From positions 1-10,000 of the forward strand of contig NZ_JAIWON010000052.1 in assembly GCF_020216885.1 (NCBI RefSeq): a DNA stretch of 10,000 nt, written 5' to 3'. This document shows positions 1-6,600 of the stretch, one piece after another. The notes beneath the pieces were generated by a model. It did no database searches. It saw only the letters and a list, made by a program, of their open reading frames with translations, and was not told where the DNA came from. Both the position numbers and the translations under genes were made by a program. Source of the stretch: Zymomonas sp. Lineage in GTDB: Bacteria > Pseudomonadota > Alphaproteobacteria > Sphingomonadales > Sphingomonadaceae. Numbering within the stretch: the stretch's first letter is position 1; each line of letters starts with the position of its first letter.

Positions 1-826
1 GATCAATACCAGCTTGCGCAGCATTCATTCTCCGACTTTAGGGGCTGCATTGGACGCATGGGATATCAGTCGTGACAGTTGTTCTGAAGAAGCGCAGTTA
101 TTCTATCGCGCAGCTCCGGGAGGTGTCCCGACTCAAAAGGCGTTCAGCCAGTCTTCTCGTTATGAAGCGCTGGATACCGACCGTGAAAAAGGCGTGATCC
201 GTTCCAAAAATCATGCTTTTTCGACGGATGGTGGTCTGGCCGTCTTGTTTGGCAATCTTGCTCCTGAAGGCAGTATTGTTAAAACAGCGGGTGTCGATGA
301 ATCTATTTTGAAATTCACCGGTAAAGCCAAAGTTTACGAAAGTCAGGAAGCCGCTGTTGCCGGTATTCTGGGTAATGATGTCGAAGCGGGTGAAATTGTT
401 ATTGTCCGCTATGAAGGCCCAAAGGGTGGCCCCGGTATGCAGGAAATGCTGTATCCAACCAGCTATCTGAAATCGAAAGGTTTGGGTAAACTCTGCGCTC
501 TGATTACCGATGGCCGTTTCTCTGGTGGTAGCTCTGGTTTATCTATCGGCCATGTTTCCCCCGAAGCGGCCGAGGGTGGTTTGATTGCTTTGGTAGAAAC
601 GGGCGATACAATCGTTATCGATATTCCTGAACGGATTATCCATCTGGATGTTGATGATGCTGTTATTGCCGATCGTCATGCCCGTATGGAAGCGAAAGGG
701 GCAGCGGCATGGAAACCGCAAAATCGTGACCGTCCGATCTCTTCGGCTTTGAAAGCCTATGCCGCTTTGACGACCAACGCTGCCCGTGGGGCAGTTCGGG
801 ATGTCAATCAGCTCGAACGGCATTAA
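1..826 (+). CDS. ilvD: Dihydroxy-acid dehydratase, C-terminal part (5' end outside window)
   Basis: This enzyme removes water from 2,3-dihydroxy-3-methylbutanoate or -pentanoate to give the 2-keto acids for valine/leucine and isoleucine. It is a cytosolic Fe-S enzyme of the IlvD/Edd family. The frame is open from base 2, so the gene enters from the left; the visible 274 codons are a bit under half of the usual ~600-620 residues. Diagnostic blocks are FRAAPGG-like [43 protein letters not shown] and [20 protein letters not shown]. The FSGGSSG segment carries the serine proposed as catalytic base in the family. IlvD is chosen over the paralogue Edd (phosphogluconate dehydratase) because Edd has a different motif at that place (DGRMSGASG type). 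The cluster-binding cysteines should lie upstream of the window. The TTG at 14 is internal, not a start. The end ([12 protein letters not shown]) matches the usual IlvD C-terminus. Confidence 0.97.
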   Translation, partial: INTSLRSIHSPTLGAALDAWDISRDSCSEEAQLFYRAAPGGVPTQKAFSQSSRYEALDTDREKGVIRSKNHAFSTDGGLAVLFGNLAPEGSIVKTAGVDESILKFTGKAKVYESQEAAVAGILGNDVEAGEIVIVRYEGPKGGPGMQEMLYPTSYLKSKGLGKLCALITDGRFSGGSSGLSIGHVSPEAAEGGLIALVETGDTIVIDIPERIIHLDVDDAVIADRHARMEAKGAAAWKPQNRDRPISSALKAYAALTTNAARGAVRDVNQLERH

Positions 827-832
827 AGTTAT

Positions 833-874
833 CAGCTTGTTCTGCCAGCATTATGCGATGCTGGCAGATCGCTG
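833..874 (+). terminator. Stem-loop after ilvD, between convergent genes
   Basis: A perfect 11-bp stem is formed by TCTGCCAGCAT (841-851) and ATGCTGGCAGA (858-868) around a 6-nt loop. An outer 4-bp helix, CAGC (833-836) with GCTG (871-874), extends it across a small internal loop. It begins 7 bases after the ilvD stop and lies between convergent genes. It lacks a U-tract on either strand, so intrinsic termination is uncertain. It could instead be a 3'-end stabilising structure. Confidence 0.6.
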
Positions 875-940
875 TAAATTTGAAAAATAGCTGAAATTTT
901 AACCTGTTATTGTATTGGTCATGTTTTTTTGAATGAGTAA

Positions 941-2728
941 TTAGGCTATTTTCTGATCGCTGAATTGGAGCTGTGCAAGACGGGCATAGAGACCATTTTT
1001 TGGGATAAGCTGGTCATGGCTGCCTTCCTCGACAATCTTGCCTTTGTCCATAACGATAATTCTGTCTGCATGGCGCACGGTCGCCAGACGATGAGCAATG
1101 ATGATCGAACTACGGCCTTTCATCAGTTTTTCTAAAGCCTGTTGAACGGCTTGTTCCGATTCTGCATCCAGTGCAGAGGTGGCTTCATCCAATAGTAACA
1201 GCGGAGCATCTCGTAGGATGGCGCGAGCAATTGCAATCCGTTGCCGTTGTCCCCCCGAAAGGCGGGCGCCGCCTTCACCGAGAAAGCTATCCAGTCCTTC
1301 GGGAAGGGCTTTCAAAAATTCTTCGGCATGAGCCGCACGAGCCGCCTGCCATAGTTCTTCATCGCTGGCATCCCATCTCCCATATCTTAAATTGTCGCGG
1401 GCAGAGGCGGCAAAAATAACCGTTTCTTGAGGCACAACCGCGATATGAGAGCGGATATCGCTTAAATTCGCCTCTTTTAAATCCACGCCTTCCATAGAAA
1501 TAACGCCTGATGTCGGATCGTAAAAGCGTTGAATAAGCTGAAATAAGGTTGTTTTTCCAGCACCCGACGCACCAACGACCGCCAGACGCTCACCAGCTTT
1601 TAGCTCAAGGTTGAAATGGCTCAAGGCTTCGGTATCAGGCCGTGAGGGATAGCGGAAAGAGACATCCTGAAAAGTTAAACGTCCCTTTGTGCTATCGGGT
1701 AAGGCTTTAGGATTCTTGGGAGAAAAAATAGCTGGTTTTTCGGCTAATAGATCATTCAATCGGCTGGCTGCACCGGCACCCCGAAGCAAATCACCATAGA
1801 CCTCACTTAAGGCACCAAATGCACCGGCAACGACCCCCCCTGTCAGGACAAAAGCTGCAATGGTGCCGCCTGACACTAAGCCAGCGGCAACATCCAGCGC
1901 ACCACGCCACATAATCAGGATAATCGCCGTAAAAATCAGCAAAATGACTAAAGCCGTCATGAAAGCCCGCAGCGTAATCCGTTTTTTTGCCGTCTCAAAA
2001 GTGAGTTGAACAGCCTGACCAAAACGGTCGGATTCTCGATCTTCTTGACCAAAAGCCTGAACAATTTTCATCGCGCCCAAGGTTTCGGTAATCAGGCTGC
2101 TTAAATCAGCTATCCGATCCTGACTTTTTCGGGACAATCGCTGTAATCGCCGTCCGATAAAAATAATAGGAAAGACCACAATCGGAATACCGCCCAGTAG
2201 CATGGCGGTTAAATGAGGCGCTAGCATGAAAAGATAAGCTGTGCCGCCAAGTCCGGTAATCAGATTGCGAAGGGCGACCGACACCGTAGAGCTGACAATC
2301 TGGTCAATCAACGTCGTATCAGTGGTCAAGCGGGAAGCAATTTCAGAAGGCCGATTCTCTTCAAAAAAAACCGGTGGCATTTGCATTAAATGGCGGTTGA
2401 TAGCCATCCGAATATCGGCGATAACCCGCTCACCTAGCCATGAAACACAATAAAATCGGGCAGCGGTTGCAAACGCCAGTAAAAGAATGATGCCCAGCAT
2501 ATAGCAAAAATAAAGATTGATATCATGGGCGCCACTCTCGCCACCAAAACCCTGATCAATCACCCTTTTGAAGGCGGCGGGTATCGCAATCGTTGCTGTC
2601 GAAGAAAGGAGCAAAGCCAACAAAGCCCCAAAAATCCATATCGGATAACGGCTGGCAAATTGCCAAAGTATTCGGAGCTGGCCAAGCATCTTTCTCTTTT
2701 TCGGCGTTGCTTTTGTCGCTTGCTTCAC
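941..2728 (-). CDS. ABC exporter, fused permease-ATPase (MsbA-related)
   Basis: This is a 595-aa half-transporter that should work as a homodimer in the inner membrane, exporting a lipid or other hydrophobic substrate. Residues ~28-310 hold the six-helix exporter domain (hydrophobic stretches near 30-52, 74-95, 150-193, 255-307). The ATPase follows: Walker A GASGAGKTT (386-394), Q-loop Q434, signature LSGGQ (490-494), Walker B LLLLDE ending at D514/E515, D-loop SALD (518-521) and H-loop H546. All catalytic residues are present, so it should be active. The order and the short cytosolic N-terminus match the proteobacterial MsbA-related group rather than MsbA itself; the substrate cannot be read from sequence. 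The start is GTG at 2726-2728 with an AGGGA ribosome site about 7 bases upstream. It is convergent with ilvD and divergent from the repeat protein at 2946, and appears monocistronic. Confidence 0.95.
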   Translation of the reverse strand: MKQATKATPKKRKMLGQLRILWQFASRYPIWIFGALLALLLSSTATIAIPAAFKRVIDQGFGGESGAHDINLYFCYMLGIILLLAFATAARFYCVSWLGERVIADIRMAINRHLMQMPPVFFEENRPSEIASRLTTDTTLIDQIVSSTVSVALRNLITGLGGTAYLFMLAPHLTAMLLGGIPIVVFPIIFIGRRLQRLSRKSQDRIADLSSLITETLGAMKIVQAFGQEDRESDRFGQAVQLTFETAKKRITLRAFMTALVILLIFTAIILIMWRGALDVAAGLVSGGTIAAFVLTGGVVAGAFGALSEVYGDLLRGAGAASRLNDLLAEKPAIFSPKNPKALPDSTKGRLTFQDVSFRYPSRPDTEALSHFNLELKAGERLAVVGASGAGKTTLFQLIQRFYDPTSGVISMEGVDLKEANLSDIRSHIAVVPQETVIFAASARDNLRYGRWDASDEELWQAARAAHAEEFLKALPEGLDSFLGEGGARLSGGQRQRIAIARAILRDAPLLLLDEATSALDAESEQAVQQALEKLMKGRSSIIIAHRLATVRHADRIIVMDKGKIVEEGSHDQLIPKNGLYARLAQLQFSDQKIA

Positions 2729-2945
2729 GATTTTGTCCCTGATTTTTTTTACCCCTTCGATAAAGATATTTATGAAGAGTCCCTTTAAAACCGGCTTGCG
2801 CTGAAAAGCCTGAAAATATGTTTTATTGCAAGCGAGATATCATTTTTTACGGTTAAAAGAAAAAAATGAATGAACCCGTGATGCTTTAAATGCGTTTTCT
2901 TTACCTGTAATGAATATCCTGTTCCGATTTTGAGGTGCATCCTTG
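2729..2945. promoter_or_regulatory. Divergent intergenic region, ABC exporter / TPR-like gene
   Basis: These 217 bases must contain the promoters of both divergent genes. No convincing -35/-10 pair stands out on either strand. A 6-bp inverted repeat, GCTTGC (2794-2799) and GCAAGC (2828-2833), flanks an A/T-rich core. GAGGTG (2932-2937) is the likely ribosome site of the rightward gene. Everything beyond the ribosome site is tentative. Confidence 0.4.
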
Positions 2946-4790
2946 ATGCCGATTTTTCCTAGAATTTTGAGCAATATGCCTGTCATGGCGATGTTGACGC
3001 TTTTACCTGCCTTGACAGTGCCTTGTTCTGCCCATGGCCGGATGCCGTTGTTATCAAAGCGTGTTTTGGATCCTTTTTTTGAGACATCTGCCAACAACCG
3101 TCTAAAAACGGCTACGGATAAAAAAACGGTATCGGCTGCTTCACTCTCTTTCATTCAGGATAAAAATTTTTTTTCACCGATAGTGGAGCAATCCGTATCG
3201 GGACAGAATGAACAGCGTAAAGATAAGCCTGTAGTAGACCTTCCAAAAGAGGCAGCAATTCCAGCCTCGATTCCAAATGTTCAAAAGGCTTCCTCTGAAA
3301 AAACGGCCTCCGATCCTGTGGTGGCGGCTTTGTCTCCGTCAGATCTGCAAAAAAAAATGGCCGAGGCAACAGACCTCAATCGCCAGAATAAAAATACTGA
3401 TGCTTTGGCTATCCTTGATCCGCTTTTGCCTTCCTTGAAAGGGCATGACCGCGTTTCTATCCAGCTTTTACGAATCCCCTGTCTTGCCAGTCTAGGCTAT
3501 GATGATGAGATCATCTCTGCTTACAACAGTATCAAAGGCATTGAGCCGGACAATGGTGCTGTCATCAGTGTTGGGATATTGATCGCCCTTTCTCAAAATG
3601 ATTTTTCCAAAGCCGCTGAAAGGTTGCTTGTTCTAACTGATAAAGATCCTGCACGAATTGCCCGTTTCGATAGCGATATGGTGCAGGCGATTCTGATTCA
3701 GGCAAAGGCGCAAAAAGACCCGACTATTTGGCAAAATCTGGTTTTGGGCTTGGCACGTAGTAGTTGGGGTGTGGCCGAAGGCCCTGATATCCGCGATCCT
3801 TTGATGCAGCAGGCTGTAACGGTTTATCTCGCCAAACATCAAAGTGAAGATGCCGCCGATCTTTTGAGAGAAATTGCCGATCCTGAAAGACTCATGGAAA
3901 TGGCCATTTCTCGCCGCTATGAACCTATTTGGCCGGATATCGAGCGCCGCCTTGGCAATCATAGTCAGGATAGCTTGCGGCAATTTTCAGGTTTTTGGCT
4001 TAATGCTTTGGCTAGCCAACCGGACAATCCTGCCTTTATCCATCAATCAATCCGTGCCTTTATTCTTGCCGGTCATTTGCAAGATGCGATTGATCTAGGC
4101 AATTCTATCAAAATAACGTCCCATATCTCTGACGACAATATTAAGGCGATTATTGCTGCGGCTGATGCTCGTTTGGCATTGGGGGGAAGCGGTGCGGTGT
4201 CGGAGTCGATTGCGCGCCTACAGCCTTTGAATCGAATCGACCCCAGCCGCCATCAAATCGTCTTATCGGCGGATATTCGGCAGTCTGAATGGCTCAATCA
4301 ATCGGGGCGCTATTATGAATCCCGCAGCCTTTCCGAAAAGATGCTTTCTAATCTTGGATTATCGCTGACCCCGTCTGATATTGCCTCTTTTCAGCAAAGT
4401 GCCGTCTGCTCGATGATGAAATTGGGGCAGCGCAAGCAGGCCAATCAAATGGCACAAGAAATGATGCAGAGCCATCTGGATGATAAACAGGCGGTTATAG
4501 AAGCGCTTTTTTGTGCCGGAAAATCTCAAGAAGCCATCAATCTGGCTATTCATACACTCGATAACCCTTCGCAGGCAGATACTCTCTTGAAGCTCTTGCA
4601 GCCAGAAGGGCGTTTTCCTGATGTCAGACCACAATATTACCGTAGCGTCTGGTCAAAATTATCAGCGATACCGGCTGTTGAACGCGCTTTTTTGAAAAAC
4701 GGACGAGTCCTGCCCGAAAAATTCCAACTGCGGAAAAAGGCTCCCTTGCCGAGTCTCATGTATAATTCTTCTCTTGCCGCTGTCAGCTAG
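2946..4790 (+). CDS. Exported helical-repeat (TPR-like) protein, function unknown
   Basis: This is a 614-aa protein starting at ATG 2946, 8 bases after GAGGTG; a TTG one codon earlier is less likely. The N-terminus (basic MPIFPR, hydrophobic MAMLTLLPALTV, then PCSA) reads as a signal peptide cleaved near residue 30. Residues ~35-130 are low-complexity, rich in K, S, A and P, and probably disordered. From ~130 to ~580 it is built of amphipathic helix pairs with TPR-like spacing, for example NRQNKNTDALAILDPLL, QNDFSKAAERLLVL, HLQDAIDLGNSI and AGKSQEAINLAIHTL. No catalytic motif was seen. TPR-type proteins are usually protein-binding scaffolds; a periplasmic or outer-membrane assembly role is inference. 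It resembles the repeat part of exopolysaccharide or phage-adsorption proteins (BcsC/NfrA type), but no beta-barrel follows. It stands alone, divergent from an ABC exporter. Confidence 0.85.
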   Translation: MPIFPRILSNMPVMAMLTLLPALTVPCSAHGRMPLLSKRVLDPFFETSANNRLKTATDKKTVSAASLSFIQDKNFFSPIVEQSVSGQNEQRKDKPVVDLPKEAAIPASIPNVQKASSEKTASDPVVAALSPSDLQKKMAEATDLNRQNKNTDALAILDPLLPSLKGHDRVSIQLLRIPCLASLGYDDEIISAYNSIKGIEPDNGAVISVGILIALSQNDFSKAAERLLVLTDKDPARIARFDSDMVQAILIQAKAQKDPTIWQNLVLGLARSSWGVAEGPDIRDPLMQQAVTVYLAKHQSEDAADLLREIADPERLMEMAISRRYEPIWPDIERRLGNHSQDSLRQFSGFWLNALASQPDNPAFIHQSIRAFILAGHLQDAIDLGNSIKITSHISDDNIKAIIAAADARLALGGSGAVSESIARLQPLNRIDPSRHQIVLSADIRQSEWLNQSGRYYESRSLSEKMLSNLGLSLTPSDIASFQQSAVCSMMKLGQRKQANQMAQEMMQSHLDDKQAVIEALFCAGKSQEAINLAIHTLDNPSQADTLLKLLQPEGRFPDVRPQYYRSVWSKLSAIPAVERAFLKNGRVLPEKFQLRKKAPLPSLMYNSSLAAVS

Positions 4791-5141
4791 GATGTAAAAA
4801 TAGTCCATTTTGGATGTAACGGACGTAAAATTATCAATTAACAATTTTTAACTTTTTCTAAAGTTATCTTGGCTATTTTTCAGGATAAAATGTAATTTTT
4901 ATAAAAAAAAGGCAAATTTCATCCAAAATTAAGCATTTATTATTCTTTTGAACCTATTTTCCCAAAAATTTTAGCCTTCTTTCATCCAGATTCCGCGAAT
5001 CTGGATTGATTAGGTTTTTTAAACAAAAAAAATCAAAATGGTGGAATTAGACAACGAAAATTGATGGACAAGTAGGAAAGTATTGAGAACATAAGGGGAA
5101 CAAACAGTTAAAAAAGTAAAATTAAACTAGGAGTGATAATC
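4791..5141 (+). promoter_or_regulatory. Long AT-rich intergenic region / leader
   Basis: About 350 bases without a credible gene. It contains a GGAYGTAA repeat cluster (4790-4828), a 9-bp direct repeat TTTCATCCA (4917-4925 and 4980-4988), a strong palindrome (4984-5006) and a T-run at 5015-5020. The 120 bases before the small gene at 5142 are purine-rich and look like an unstructured leader. An ATG at 5038 opens only eight codons and has no ribosome site. The region could hold a small RNA, but no promoter is certain. Confidence 0.4.
4984..5006. terminator. Palindrome / candidate weak terminator or operator
   Basis: ATCCAGATTC (4984-4993) and GAATCTGGAT (4997-5006) are perfect complements around a 3-base centre (CGC). 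Six T residues follow at 5015-5020, eight bases beyond the stem. The distance makes it a poor intrinsic terminator. The tiny loop and near-perfect dyad fit a DNA operator equally well, about 135 bp upstream of a gene for a probable DNA-binding protein. Confidence 0.5.
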
Positions 5142-5381
5142 ATGTACTTGTTAGGCAAAATTGAAAAATATCTGAGTGCTACAGGTATGACCCCCACCCG
5201 TTTTGGGCGTGATGCCTTGAATGATCCCCGTTTCGTGCTGGATTTACGGCGCGGAAGAGAACCTCGCCGGCGCACTTTGGGGCGCGTTCTTGCCTATTTG
5301 GAAGAGCATGGCGCTTTCATCCGGCGTGAAAGAAAAACAAAGCCTTTTATTTTATCGCATCATCATAATATTTCAGCATAG
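5142..5381 (+). CDS. Small arginine-rich probable HTH protein
   Basis: This is a 79-aa protein beginning MYLLGKIEKYLSATGM. The start is ATG 5142, 8 bases after AGGAG (5129-5133); a GTG at 5133 overlaps that site and is rejected. Residues ~14-38 (GMTPTRFGRDALNDPRFV) followed by LDLRRGREPRRRTLGRVL look like a compact helix-turn-helix of the lambda-repressor/Cro-like kind. The first helix would be TPTRFGRDAL and the recognition helix DPRFVLDLRRG. I recall similar short proteins in sphingomonads and other alphaproteobacteria, where they are mostly annotated as hypothetical. The C-terminus is basic and then histidine-rich (SHHHN). The arginine-rich core is locally much richer in G+C than its flanks, as expected for a conserved protein in AT-rich surroundings. 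Its role as a regulator is inference. Confidence 0.8.
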   Translation: MYLLGKIEKYLSATGMTPTRFGRDALNDPRFVLDLRRGREPRRRTLGRVLAYLEEHGAFIRRERKTKPFILSHHHNISA

Positions 5382-5391
5382 ATTCAAAATG

Positions 5392-5424
5392 GTTAAAAAT
5401 TTTCGATTAAAATGTTAAAAATTT
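5392..5424. repeat. Direct repeat GTTAAAAATTT
   Basis: The 11-base unit GTTAAAAATTT occurs at 5392-5402 and 5414-5424, exactly 22 bases apart, in the short gap between two convergent genes. The composition is almost pure A/T, so chance is a real possibility. No GC-rich terminator hairpin was seen in this gap. Confidence 0.45.
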
Positions 5425-5453
5425 AAATCCATTTAGGGATATAAAATATTGCA

Positions 5454-6419
5454 TTACATTTCCCTGACCGAGGTGAGCTGTTCGCGCATTTCCTTGATTA
5501 AAGCCAAGGCTTGGGTAAGCGCTTGATCGCGGTCTAATTGAGAGAGTTCTATTGGTACAATTGGGGGTGCCGATGCAGGATTAGGGGAATCCTGTATCGG
5601 CTTTTGTAAAATCTGTTCGGAAGAAAGAAACAGCGTTTCCTCTTCGCTTTTTTCAAAAGAATTAGATTGTTTTTCAATGGGATAGGATAGCGAGAAAATC
5701 TCAGATTTTTTTTGAGAAACGGCATCCTGCGGCGGTTCAATATCGTTATTATCTGTCCATTCGGTTTCTGCTGGCAAAACAGATTGCCTCGCAGAAAAAG
5801 ACGCCTCTTCTAACACGGCATCAAAGGAAGGCGAGGCTTCTACTGGTTGTGATGAAGGTTCATTATTCGATTCTAAAACCGTTTTTTCACTATAATCATT
5901 GAGGACGATAACCGAATTTTGCACCTCTTCTTCAAAAGTCGATTCACTTTGTTGCTGCAAAAAAGCACGATCGGAAGATTTGAGGAGAATTTCGTCCCCC
6001 TCTAGGAGGATGCTTTCTTCTTCCCAATCTTTTCCAAGAGGCTTTTTTTCTGGCCAAATAGCCTGATCGGATAAATCTTCAGAATAAAACTGCCCTTCGG
6101 GATTTTCTTTTCTTAAATCAAAGGCAACCCGATAACGGTGATAGGCAAAAAGCCATGTCATGATGAAGGCGATAATCCCACCTAAAACAATACCAAGAGG
6201 AAAGGCCAGCCGCGCTCTTGATAATAAATGCGCGCTGCCGTCCTCTCCTGTAAGCCAAGTAATGGCGGTATCATGGGTCAGTCGGGTAAAAATTTCAGGC
6301 GGCATAGCCATCCAGAAAAAAATGACAGCTATAGAAAACATAGCGGAAGAAAGAACGATAAGACGTTTTTCCTTTTTTCCTTCCATTGGCGTTGAGCCTG
6401 CCATTTCAGCTTTCTCCAT
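5454..6419 (-). CDS. Two-TM membrane protein with long acidic cytoplasmic tail, unknown
   Basis: This 321-aa protein is not recognised. Two clear hydrophobic helices lie at ~20-40 (LIVLSSAMFSIAVIFFWMAM) and ~72-93 (FPLGIVLGGIIAFIMTWLFA), separated by a ~30-residue loop. The positive residues before TM1 and after TM2 (HRYRVAFDLRK) put both ends in the cytoplasm. Residues ~105-285 are rich in E, S, Q and P and look disordered. The last ~30 residues (LSQLDRDQALTQALALIKEMREQL) form a predicted amphipathic helix, a possible protein-binding or oligomerising element. The start at 6419 has only CGGA as a ribosome site. The ATG at 6402-6404 (Met6) has GGAG nine bases upstream and may be the true start. 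It is divergent from the MscS-type channel and convergent with the small HTH gene. A membrane-anchored scaffold is a guess. Confidence 0.8.
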   Translation of the reverse strand: MEKAEMAGSTPMEGKKEKRLIVLSSAMFSIAVIFFWMAMPPEIFTRLTHDTAITWLTGEDGSAHLLSRARLAFPLGIVLGGIIAFIMTWLFAYHRYRVAFDLRKENPEGQFYSEDLSDQAIWPEKKPLGKDWEEESILLEGDEILLKSSDRAFLQQQSESTFEEEVQNSVIVLNDYSEKTVLESNNEPSSQPVEASPSFDAVLEEASFSARQSVLPAETEWTDNNDIEPPQDAVSQKKSEIFSLSYPIEKQSNSFEKSEEETLFLSSEQILQKPIQDSPNPASAPPIVPIELSQLDRDQALTQALALIKEMREQLTSVREM

Positions 6420-6422
6420 AGA

Positions 6423-6464
6423 TTTTATCCGACAAAATCAATTCTATAAGTCTAGCGGATAAAA
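6423..6464. promoter_or_regulatory. Inverted repeat in divergent promoter region
   Basis: TTTTATCCG (6423-6431) and CGGATAAAA (6456-6464) are perfect 9-base complements separated by 24 bases. A partial third copy, CGGATAA, is at 6576-6582 close to the MscS gene start. The left arm overlaps the translation initiation region of the leftward gene. A weak leftward -10-like TATAGA (6448-6443) falls between the arms. It is either a regulator operator or an mRNA hairpin over the leftward start. No protein is assigned to it. Confidence 0.45.
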
Positions 6465-6600
6465 ACGATTAAATAATTAACATTGCATTCTGGCGTATTT
6501 AAGAAAAAATCTATTATCCTGCTGTGATAAAGATTTTCTAACGTGAATATTCCTTCACTTGAAAGCTGATTTTACCGGATAATTTTTTTCAGGAAAAAGA

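Noticed and set aside
14..16. TTG as a start codon for the first gene
   Set aside because: The frame is open to base 2 and the protein aligns with the interior of IlvD, so this is an internal leucine.
1..826. Phosphogluconate dehydratase (edd), expected if this is an Entner-Doudoroff organism
   Set aside because: The [17 protein letters not shown] block and the C-terminus are IlvD-type, not Edd-type.
3633..3983. 116-codon leftward open frame inside the TPR-like gene
   Set aside because: It lies wholly within the rightward coding sequence, and its composition is not protein-like.
4850..5020. Small RNA gene in the long AT-rich gap
   Set aside because: Only a weak terminator-like palindrome was seen, with no convincing promoter or conserved fold, so it is mentioned as a possibility but not called.
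5038..5064. Eight-codon leader peptide ATG...TGA before the small HTH gene
   Set aside because: There is no ribosome site and no run of regulatory codons, and such short frames are expected by chance.
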